64,000 nucleotides of DNA from the NCBI RefSeq assembly GCF_032854445.1, contig NC_088306.1, positions 12,395,386 to 12,459,385 of the forward strand. Reading direction: 5' to 3'. This document shows, piece by piece, positions 54,501 through 64,000 of the stretch (the stretch's first letter is position 1; each line of letters begins with the position of its first letter). Made by a program: the position numbers and the translations under genes. Below the pieces are notes generated by a model. That model was given only the letters and a program-made list of their open reading frames with translations, ran no database searches and was not told the DNA's origin. The DNA comes from Liolophura sinensis (lineage: Eukaryota > Mollusca > Polyplacophora > Chitonida > Chitonidae).

Positions 54501-56240
54501 ATGTATTGAGATCGTTTGACCCTCGCTGTTTGTTGTCATTGTATTTTTAACCATTTAGCTACCCTAAGAGGAATTCACGTTGAAAGTGTAGGATGGTATT
54601 TCCTTTATGGCTATAATGATTGAATTCTACTGAGGTGAAATTGTGCAAGTCTGCACCAGTCCTAACCTTACCAAAAACTGAACAGGGCTGCACAAAAGAA
54701 TGTACGTTCAGGATTAACGGTTAAATGGATTAATATATCAGCTACCTGTGTAAGTTCATATGAGTTTTTTTCTCTGTACGCAAATGAATAAATGGTTAGT
54801 GGAGATATCTGGGCGTCTATCCGCAACAACAACCACTTAAAAAAGTGTGAACAAAGTTGCAGTAAAATAGCGCCATGCTTTAACGGAGAAGAAAACATAA
54901 AAATGAACCCAAAATCAGATTAAAGAGCCTCAAAACTTATTTGCAAATATGGTCTCTAATAATAATTTTCGATTTTTCTTTCAGGAGAAACGGGTACTTG
55001 AAAATATCTTTGTATATTCGGGCCACCTTTTGGTATTTATCGTCCTTGCAAAATAATGTCCCAAATAAGGATGTGATGCAAACACATGGATTTAATCCGA
55101 ATTATGATAATATTTATGGATTTATTAAAAATATAAATATGATCAAAATCCAGGTTAAACAAAATTGTTAGTTGCAAAGATAAAATTCTAGTACTAATAT
55201 ATTTAATAAACATATATTACATCTTCATTTATAACATTATTGGGCAAAAGTTATATATATATCAAAGGGTGGTCCAAATACCCACAATACAATTTTTTTC
55301 AAGTGTCCATTTCTAAAGAAAAATCGATAAAAATATTGAAGATCACATTTACCCTCTACCTTCTCCCAATCTCTCATCTGAACTTTTTGTATATCTTACG
55401 TTTTTCCCGCCTTTAAACCAAGTCTAGCATCAAAAGTCAGTGACATTTTATGTATGCCAATATGCTGGAGCGAAATAGTTCTCAGTCGGTTTCGTCCACC
55501 GATAAAACTAATTACTATCGTAGAAGAAAAACATTCGTGAATAAGGCGTTAAACAACTATCAGTCCGTCATTTAAACCTCTAACCTTGCTGGAAAACAGA
55601 CTGACAAAATTGCGAGATAATGCAACTGGATATTTTTCCTTACCTTCCAAGTTATTAATGATTACTGGCACAGAATGTACACCGTCCTTGACGACACTTT
55701 TGTTGCTACAGGTCCAGCTGTTGTTTTCGAAGGTCAAAAGTTTGGTCGAAAGTTGTCGTGATCTGTGTCAAGATAAGGACAGCAATCTCTGTGAGCTACG
55801 ATTGGACAAATGGGGCGATGCGCTCCCCAGATTAAACCGGTCCAAGCTTAGTTATTCACGTTAACGTCATATGTCAAACCCTTGGGTTAGTTTACAAGTC
55901 GGGTTAAGTGTTCCATTCCTTGCTCATTGCGGTGTTGAAACCAGAGATAAGCACTCTATACACAGCAATACCTTCTGAGTAAATCAAAACTGTACATTAT
56001 AGGTAAATGTCCATGGGAGATATTCTTCTGGGTGCGGTTTCACAAAACTTGCTAAGTTAGATATTGTTTCACCTGAGTGCAACAAGTCAAACTCTTCATT
56101 AATATTGTATTATTTTGTTCAACCAAAACAGTTTGGTTTAAACGAAAAAAAAACTTGGAAACAAAAGAAGCTGCGTGAAACCGGGTCCTGAACACATGGA
56201 GTTTATTTTTGGAAATTTCTTGTTCACCTATACCGAATAT
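54501..56240. other. Intergenic, nothing recognised
   Basis: AT-rich; a CGTGAATAAGGCGTTAAACAAC piece near 55535 may be a SINE end. No supported exon. Confidence 0.45.
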
Positions 56241-56244
56241 AAAA

Positions 56245-56385
56245 ATTACAGCATGGAGAGTAAAACTAGAGCAGAGACGATAGTGTGATAGACGTACGGC
56301 ACAGAGTAAAACCAGAGCAGAAACGATAATGTGATACATAGTTGGTAAATGCTCACACAAGACATTTTTGTCGGAATAACCTAAA
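56245..56385. mobile_element. MITE-like dispersed repeat, two arms in tandem
   Basis: TTACAGCATGGAGAGTAAAA and AGAGCAGAGACGATAGTGTG, repeated at once as GCACAGAGTAAAACCAGAGC. Same family as the palindromic element at 30463-30657. Confidence 0.55.
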
Positions 56386-56418
56386 TAATTGAATGAATAA
56401 GGAATGAGGCTTAAGGTC

Positions 56419-57400
56419 ACAAGCAGCTAGCAATGAAGGGTAAAGTCTTTAGGATAGCAACGTGTACGTGATTATAGGAGCAGCTAGCAATGAAGGGTAA
56501 AGTCTTTAGGATAGCAACGTGCACATGATTATAGGAGCAGCTAGCAATGAAGGGTAAAGTCTTTAGAATAGTAACGTGTACTTGTTTATAGGAGCAGCTA
56601 GCAATGAAGGGTAAAGTCTTTAGGATAGTAACGTGTACGTGATTATAGGAGCAGCTAGCAATGAAGGGTAACGTCTTTAGGATAGCAACGTGCACATGAT
56701 TATGGGAGCAGCTAGCAATGAAGGGTAAAGTATTTAGGATAGTCACGTGTACGTGATTATAGGAGCAGCTAGCAATGAAGGGTAACGTCTTTAGGATAGC
56801 AACGTGTACGTGATTATGGGAGCAGCTAGTAATGAAGGGTAAAGTCTTTAAGATAGCAACGTGTACGTGATTATAGGAGCAGCTAGCAATGAAAGGTAAA
56901 GTCTTTAGGATAGCCACGTGTACGTGATTATCGGAGCAGCTAGCAATGAAGGGTAACGTCTTTAGGTTAGCAACGTGTACGTGATTATAGGAGCAGCTAG
57001 CAATGAAGGGTAACGTCTTTAGGACAGCAACGTGTACGTGATGATAGGAGCAGCTAGCAATGAAAGGTAAAGTCTTTAGGATAGCAAGGGTGCGTGATTA
57101 TAAGAGCAGCTAGCAATAAAGGGTAACGTCTTTAGCATAGTAACGATTATAGGAGCAGCTAGCAATGAAAGGTAAAGTCTTTAGGATAGTCACGTGTACG
57201 TGATTATAGGAGCAGCTAGCAATGAAGGTTAACGTCTTTAGGACAGCAACGTGTACGTGATTATGGGAGCAGCTAGCAATGAAGGGTAAAGTCTTTAGGA
57301 TAGCAAGGGTACGTGATTATAGGAGCAGCTAGTAATGAAGGGGTAACGTCTTTGCATAGCTACATGTATGTAACTACCGAAGCAAGCCGTACTGAAGTGA
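56419..57400. repeat. 57-bp tandem array
   Basis: About 17 copies of a 57-bp unit containing AGGAGCAGCTAGCAATGAAG, GTCTTTAGGATAGCAACG and TGTACGTGATTAT (period measured from 56422 and 56479). Copies decay at the right end. Because 57 is 3 x 19, one minus-strand frame stays open for 166 codons; this is not evidence of a protein. Confidence 0.93.
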
Positions 57401-58900
57401 TAACGTTTTTGGAATAGTAAGTTGTACAAAAGTTTATCAGCACTGAAGGGATAACGTCCCTGAGATGGTAATTTGTGCCTATTTTGCTTGAATTAAATAT
57501 TCAAATTTCTGGATTGTAAGATAGGCATTATAAGCCATATTTGATAATATACGTCTTCCATAACCTCAATAGGCCAATATTTTTTCCTTTACCACTTGCT
57601 TATCTTATGAATTGCGTGTAAATAGCTGATGACGCCTCTCATTTAAAATGGCGGATTTCCCCAATTCCACCAGAAATGGATTAAATTTTTGTAGTGTATA
57701 ATTCGGTGATTGTGTCTGCTTTCATATTGTAGCTGACCGACTTACGTGTCGCTCATATAAACCTATGCTATCACAATACTCATGTCTTCACAATGAACAA
57801 ATGCGTCTGCTATAGTTGCAATGCTTTGTGTCTCTTGGCACAACATATACGTCTGATAAATAGGGTGAGTTTGTCATTGATGTATGTAGGACACATGGGC
57901 GATACTAAATGTTGAACGAGCAGTTTTTTTTAATGATGTATAAAGGGAAAGTATGGACATTCAGTTTATGTTTCAATCGGATGATTCAAATGAATTATCG
58001 AATAATAAATAGTTTATGTCATGGAAAAAACTTGGTAGTATTCCAAACCCCGGTGCTATTTTGTATTTTTTTAAACCTCAGGCATTTTCTATATATACAC
58101 ATAAAAGCTTTTTTATTGTAAGCTTCTACTCACGTAAATTGCATACACAATGTCTCCATTTTTCCCATCTGTAATACCATGGGCATTGCACGCACCTGCC
58201 AACAGAATAATGGAAATGTAAGAAACCGTTACATTAGAAATGGGTCACCATTATAAGCTGCAGGCAAACTTGTACCGTACAACATAAAAACTTAAAGGAT
58301 ACAAGACACCTTTGCTTTATATTTCTTAACACGGTGTATAGTGTGTGGTTTAACATATAAAATTACCAAAAAGCATCTCGTCTTTCTTCTTGGGGTGTAA
58401 AAATTATGGAAGCCAAATGCGACCATGCTTTCATCTATACATTTTCCCTCTAACTGGAAAGGCGATTTAAACGACAGTTTTAGTCGAGATTCATTCCAGA
58501 TTAATTCGAAAAAGCGACACTCTGACGAGATTTTAACGAGACACCGTCGAGATTCAGTCTTGAATCTCTTGTAAATCTCTTTGGCTTTGGCGACTAAAAC
58601 TCGCGCCTCTGCTCTAGTTCGCCTGTTCGTTCACTTCTCGACCAGATCTCTTCTGAATAAGTTGATCTCGCGTTCGCAGTATGTTCATCGATGTCATTTC
58701 CAAATATTTCGACTCTTGACTCGAAATAAAACTAAGGGGTTATTAAGAATAAAGATATGGTTCAAAAAATGAAAAAAAGAAAGTTTTGTTCTAAATTTTT
58801 TTTGTCATACCTTTCTTCATTTGTATTAAAACCATATTCTTCCTTTATATTGCCTTTACATGTATCCTTTTACTTTATTTATGCTTTCTACCTTATGTTG
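57401..58900. other. Intergenic, nothing recognised
   Basis: AT-rich; no exon with splice sites, no SINE. Confidence 0.45.
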
Positions 58901-58914
58901 TATGGAAGAGATAC

Positions 58915-59075
58915 ATGTAAACAAAACTTTGTTTCTGCTTCTTTTTATGCAGAGCGTCTTATTTGTATCGCCCTCTGTGAGTAGCTTTGTATGGAGAGAG
59001 ATACGCATGCATAGCGCTTTATTTCTATCGCCCTCTGTGAGTTGCGTTGCAAGGAGTTTTGTGGGGAGCTTTATT
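58915..59075. repeat. Short tandem repeat of about 60 bp, two to three copies
   Basis: ATTTCTATCGCCCTCTGTGAGT and ATTTGTATCGCCCTCTGTGAG with GGAGAGAGATACGCATG-like spacers. Confidence 0.75.
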
Positions 59076-59621
59076 TCTGTCAACTTCTGTGTATAATGCA
59101 TACAGAGATAGACAGAACTCGATCCACTTAATATATCGTATGTTTCATCTGAACTAGACTGCTGTGTAAACTAGGCGATAGGCTTAACACTTGGGAGATT
59201 GCGGATATGTCGATGACTGCCGATGTAGCTGACGAATCGTCTACTGAGTGTTCCTGCTCACTTGAGCAGTGCTCACAGGGACGCTCAGTCGTTCAGAGTA
59301 GGACGGCTTGACAGGACCGGATACCCTGAGTCTTGTTCAGTCGCGGCTTGGGTATAAACTGATCAGTTGTCTGATGCACTCGACGAACTTTTCATTCATC
59401 GACTTTATACCGGTTGAAGACGTCAAGCCCGACTTTTCAATGAACACATATCTACACACTTTAACAAAAAGAATCACCTAGCGTTGATAACGTTTGGATT
59501 GCTTTCTCTGGAGATTTTGTTACAATCACCGGTGACTTCGACATCTAGCGCGGTGCCTATGTGACAACACCACCCCTGTGTTTTTCACACAAGCCTGTTT
59601 CATTATCTGCTGTATTATGAG

Positions 59622-59709
59622 ATGGATATGTATAGCGGATTAATCCTATGCTTTCTGCTCGGAGCTGGCAACGTTTACGGTGTGAGCGAGTCAAGACTAC
59701 ATCTAGATG
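59622..59709 (+). CDS. Signal-peptide exon of a gene continuing to the right
   Basis: The ATG at 59622 opens 29 codons: M-D-M-Y, a hydrophobic core S-G-L-I-L-C-F-L-L-G-A-G, then V-S-E-S-R-L-H-L-D, ending in a strong donor G|GTAAGT at 59710 (phase 1). The upstream 450 bp is GC-richer than the surroundings and could be a 5' UTR and promoter. Phase 1 after a signal peptide is typical for extracellular modular proteins and receptors. I could not find the next exon in the window, so the family is unknown. Confidence 0.6.
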
Positions 59710-59934
59710 GTAAGTATCCGGTTCTGTTGACTTACTGTATAATTACTTTCACAATTCCGAATTTTTAGTTGGAGTTATTAAAACGTTTGTGTAGTATCCC
59801 GACAACAATGAAAATAGTCCCGTATATAGTTCCGATGTCTGCGCATCGTTAAAGGCGCTCCCATTTAGGAATATTCGCAAAGCACTCTTCAGGTCTAGCC
59901 CTTGCTCGCACTTGAAAACCCGGAAGTTTGATTA

Positions 59935-60187
59935 TTTATTTATTTATTTATTTATTTGATTGGTGTTTTACGCCGTACTCAAGAATATTACACTTATACG
60001 ACGGCGGCCAGCATTATAGTGAGGGGAAACCCACGACCATCCGCGGGTTGCTGTCAGACCTTCCCACGTACGACCGGAGAGGAAGCCAGCATGAGCTGGA
60101 CTTGAACTTACAGCGACCGCATTGGTGAGAGACTCCTGGTTCATTACGCTGCGCTAGCGCGGTAGCCAAATGAACCACGGAGGCCCC
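59935..60187 (-). mobile_element. Full-length SINE family A with 13-bp target-site duplication
   Basis: Complete from the tail to the head end GCCACGGAGGCCCC. CCGGAAGTTTGAT occurs just before the tail (about 59921-59933) and just after the head (about 60189-60201). It lies in the first intron of the gene starting at 59622. Confidence 0.9.
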
Positions 60188-60201
60188 ACCGGAAGTTTGA
60201 T

Positions 60202-62233
60202 AGTTTCTTATTTACATCGGAGTTGCGATGGCAATGGCATACATTTTTCATATCTCTATGATATTTTGAATTAAGTGAACCATTCACAAATCGCATACAT
60301 TAGTCAAAATAAAATAAGATCCTACCTGAAGAGTTCGCTTCGACAGCCTGACAATCTGGTTCATTCCGTTGTTACTTTATAGAATGCAAAACAGATTTGT
60401 TTGTTTGTAGCATGACATTGCTTTACACATTGTTCCATCATATCATACACGGCAGTGGCCACTTCTAATTGTACCGTCCGAAAGCTTACGTATTTACAAC
60501 ACTAGAGCACCATAAATAAGACACCAGATTTTTTGTGCTAACCCTCTGGAGCACGATAAATAAGATACCAGGATTGTCTCTGTAAGCAGCTGTCTAGAAA
60601 AGATAATCAACATAAATATAACAAATTTGGACATGCACGTCAGTATGTACATTCCATTCTTCATCTTTATGTGCAGGTGTACTCTTTAAATGTGTACCAA
60701 ATTGTGTGTATATGGTGTATAATTTTCTTACATGGCGAGCAACACAAAAACATGCAAAAAAAAACTGGTACATCTTTGCTTTTGGGAAGTATTCTACATT
60801 GGAGAAAAGCAGGTGAAAAATAATACATCAAACAAGAAATATCCATTAGACTATTCGGTTTGTACATGATGCGCCGACACGAGCAAAGGGAACTTTTTGG
60901 AAACCTAGGACAGCTTATAACGGTTTCGGAACGAGGGCTGGCAGGAATATGTTCAGGGCTTATAATCCGAGGTCCATTGATATCACAGAATGGGTTATGA
61001 TGACTATGGATAGAGAGAAAACAAAAGAAAACACAAACCGAACATATTCAACACTCTCTATACTTTACCCGTAATGATTTCCATGCTTTTGTATTTCGAA
61101 TAGCATATTATGTAGTCTTTGTTACTAAAAAATATGTATATGTCTACCGTGTGAATCCTTCGAAATAGAAAATAAATAAATAAATAAGTTAAATTAATAA
61201 ATAATGGTAGTAATTTCATCAACTTTCACTTGGATTTATCCTCAACTGGCTCAGTGAAACAGCTAACGCGGTAATGCATTGTATGGGAGTAATCTTGAAA
61301 CCGCATAATTGTGGAGGGAGGATGGTGGTGGTGGTGGTGGTGGGGGGGGGGGGGATCACTGTGATCTTTCGTGTACCCCTAACAAAGGGGGGTTTTTGTG
61401 ATGACCTCGAGCTACATGCTACCGCATTAATAAGTAACTGTATCTGTGTTTGTTGGCCATTGTTTGTCTTCTGTACAGCTGGGTCGGGTATCCGTTATAC
61501 CCTCAATTAATGTACACCCTTTCGTTTATTTATCCCCGAAGGTAGAGAACAATGTGGGTATGGAAACTCGGACCTGTTGACCTTTGCTATGATCTAGCTA
61601 TTAAAAGATAACCAGATGAGTTTTAGACACAAGTGTTCTTAAGGTCGATGAGTATTTCCTTCGGGAAACTGGGTCTTTGGGTAAATTACTTCAGACGAAA
61701 ATAAATCGTGTGTCATTTTAGCTTAATGAGGACACGTATCTGCTACAGAAGCAGGATAAACACACACAAATATTCGTAGACTTATGCAGAACATATTGCA
61801 TATTGTAACTGATTCGGTGTTTGTTTTCTAAATTTTTACACACGCACTTTTCTCCAATACTCATCGGTTACACGTGGAGCTGTCTGCTATTACCTAACGT
61901 GGGAAGTTACGATGCTGTTTCCACGGTACAATTACTAGTTACTAAATGACTTGCAACAATATTATCATGTTTTACGCGTATGCAGTTTTGCAGTGATCTC
62001 ATAGCTGCTCTAAGTCAATCATCATTACACTCTTTGGTAACGTGACTAGAGTGCTGGAGGTGAAAACAAAGCGAAATAAACCCAGATGAGATTGGCACTT
62101 TAATAACAGATTTTCGCATAAAAGATGAAAAATATAGCTTTTAGGTTTCAGATTCTTTGTGGAAAGTAACCAGAATGTATCTAGCTATCAGATGTCATGG
62201 TGTCAATGACCTGTAGTTCTTTAAACTTTAGCA
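60202..62233. other. Intron or intergenic, nothing firm
   Basis: Contains a (GTG)n run followed by a G-run near 61323-61352 and short AAATAAAT simple sequence near 61170. No exon recognised. Confidence 0.45.
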
Positions 62234-62341
62234 ATGGGCAAATATCGGCATTTCGCCCTTTTAGCTCTGTGTTATTTATCACCTGTTGCTCTTTGCCAGG
62301 AACCCAGGAGCTCGAAACTAAGAATTGTAGTCATCGATGTA
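62234..62341 (+). CDS. Possible second signal-peptide exon
   Basis: The ATG at 62234 follows a TTTAAACTTTAG acceptor-like sequence and opens M-G-K-Y-R-H with hydrophobic core F-A-L-L-A-L-C-Y-L-S-P-V-A-L-C and Q-E-P after a plausible cleavage site. A GTAATA donor lies at about 62340. It could be an alternative first exon, another secreted protein, or chance; the frame itself runs to about 62482. Confidence 0.3.
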
Positions 62342-62454
62342 ATACCGCATAGAAAACGGAAAGTTGTATTTATCTTGACCACTATTAAAATTGATTACAA
62401 AGTTTTTGGTTACTACTGGTTAATGCGTAGTAGCATCTTCGTGACAACTGCCTC

Positions 62455-62640
62455 CACCCACGTCAACTTCCCATACCCATGACAACTTCCTTACATTACC
62501 CAAGGCGACTGCTGACACCCACGGTAACTTCCTACACCCATGGTAAATGTCTACATCCATGGTAAATGTCTACATCCATGGCAATTACATGGCAATATCA
62601 CACAACCACTGATCTTCCCACATTCATGGCAACGTTACAC
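62455..62640. repeat. Imperfect minisatellite of about 21 bp
   Basis: Variants of 'CCCATG(A/G)CAACTTCCTACA' and 'CCATGGTAAATGTCTACAT', about eight diverged units. Confidence 0.7.
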
Positions 62641-63498
62641 TGCAACTACAACTATACCCACGGATGTCAACGAAATTCCAAACATACAGGACAATTCAGC
62701 TATTTGTTACATTGAGATGTGGTATGATTTTTCCTCCACGTGGCGTGTATCAGTATATTATGATTAAACAAATACATAAAAGCTACCTGAAATGGAATTA
62801 TGCATAATACATAACACTGGCAATTGGTGTTGAACATACATGTATAAACACCCGGAGGGAAATGTGCAAAACAAAGCTGTCCTTTTACAGAAGACAATCG
62901 CTAACCTTCATCAGGTTATGATGCTATCAAAGTGACAAACAGTAGCTGCAATACGTTGTGTTTGTGCGAGGTCTTAATGGACTGTGATATCTCTGAGCGA
63001 CCTCAACATTGCTTTGAAGTAGTCTCAATATTTAATTAGGGTATTTGCTTAATATAATTGCATATTGATTATGTATGAACATCAACCATTCATCATTATT
63101 CTTATAAAATACGTACTTGGAGAATGAAGTCATATCAATTGCTATTTTTTCATTATATTGTACCGAGAGTATGTGTACATTTCTAGCTTATCTGTGAGAA
63201 CGACAGAAAGTTTTAGAGCCCCGAGGAAGTACAAAATAATCATACCGCTGGGAGGCTCGTAAAAATTCTGTACTGACCCAATACAAAGGCCTTATCTCAC
63301 TCTAATGGATAAAATAAATATAAAATCACTAAAACCGTTTTTATCAGTCCACCGTTTATTGTCACATTCTGCTGCCATTCTGTCTTGTACTGCAGCAAAG
63401 CGAAGTACTGATTTTGATTGGCTAAAATTATTTCACAGTTACTATCATGTTGTATCACACACTCTTAGAAGTGGCTATCATAGTCCTTGGACTACGTG
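62641..63498. other. No recognisable feature
   Basis: AT-rich, no array or exon recognised. Confidence 0.45.
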
Positions 63499-63499
63499 A

Positions 63500-63711
63500 T
63501 TGAATCTATTTGATTTATTTATCTTATTAGTGTTTTCACGCCGAACTCAAGAATATTTCACTTATACGACGGCGGCCAACATTATGGTGGGTGGAAACCG
63601 GGCAGAACCTGAGGGAAACCCACGACCATCCGCAGGTTGCTGGTGACCTTCCCACTTACGGCCGGAGAGGAAACCAGCATGAGCTGGACTTGAACTCACA
63701 GCGACCGCATT
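63500..63711 (-). mobile_element. SINE family A, 5'-truncated, with target-site duplication
   Basis: Tail and full core, cut off at GCGACCGCATTGGT inside the tRNA-like head. GTGATTGAATC occurs at about 63497-63507 and 63713-63724, a likely target-site duplication, so the head was lost at integration rather than later. Confidence 0.85.
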
Positions 63712-63724
63712 GGTGTGATTGAAT

Positions 63725-64000
63725 CCAATCAGTGGTATTACAGAATGCATATGGAAGGTGTCCAAAAAGACATATGACCACAAAGTGATCATTTATAACA
63801 GTTGTTATAAATATATAACATATAACAGGAGTTTCATATCCTTCCGTCTTGGTGTATGTAGACAATTGTTTACCGAGATCATCGCATAGTGGTGCATGGT
63901 TAAACATCACCATTTAGCCATCTTATAGCATTGAACTGTCTACATCTATATGTGCTTCTGTACCGATCGCGTTATAAATATGTTGAGTTGTAGCTATTTT
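63725..64000. other. Right edge, nothing recognised
   Basis: AT-rich sequence running off the window. Confidence 0.4.

Noticed and set aside
56417-56917. 166-codon minus-strand frame with a 19-residue protein repeat
   Set aside because: It lies fully in the 57-bp array; 57 is a multiple of 3, so the frame stays open by arithmetic. No leader, no splice sites, and other copies of the array break it.

Overview
The window is eukaryotic nuclear DNA. Its genes are made of short exons with GT/AG introns, and there are no operons. Most of the sequence is repeats: tRNA-derived SINEs, decayed transposons and many tandem arrays with 12-130 bp units. The dominant SINE has a conserved core and an AAATAAAT tail, a type I associate with marine molluscs and related lophotrochozoans. 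No rRNA, mitochondrial, bacterial or viral segment is visible.

Four gene models could be built by matching exon phases by hand. (1) Plus strand, about 11.1-14.0 kb: the 3' end, possibly all, of a secreted protein with four EF-hand-like calcium-binding loops. (2) Minus strand, 26.4 down to 17.0 kb: a secreted-type metalloprotease with an HEFGH zinc motif; six exons, 5' end not found. (3) Minus strand, 39.2 down to 34.07 kb: a complete four-exon DsbA/FrnE-like thioredoxin-fold oxidoreductase of 219 codons, whose only in-frame stop is a TGA exactly where the first catalytic Cys of CPWC should be. This is a candidate selenoprotein and the main discovery of the window. (4) Minus strand, 54.19 down to 51.39 kb: a complete three-exon secreted EF-hand protein of 123 residues. 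A signal-peptide exon at 59.6 kb (plus) probably begins a fifth gene that runs off the right edge.

Layout: 0.5-3.05 kb, satellite array (65-bp monomers passing into 130-bp dimers); 6.1-9.5 kb, further arrays and SINEs; 11.1-14.4 kb, EF-hand gene 1; 15.2-16.5 kb, arrays; 17.0-26.4 kb, metalloprotease gene, with a foldback element at 23.6-24.7 kb in an intron; 26.4-34 kb, intergenic, with a palindromic MITE and a TTAA-flanked element nested in a SINE; 34.07-39.2 kb, the TGA-containing oxidoreductase gene; 39.6-41.35 kb, second foldback element; 41.4-51.1 kb, intergenic repeats and AT microsatellites; 51.4-54.2 kb, EF-hand gene 2, one intron of which holds decayed tandem copies of its own 3' splice site; 56.4-57.4 kb, 57-bp array; 59.6-64 kb, start of a new gene plus SINEs.

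The genes look functionally independent. Three of the four encode apparently secreted proteins (two calcium-binding, one protease). All assignments come from reading the sequence; no searches were run.
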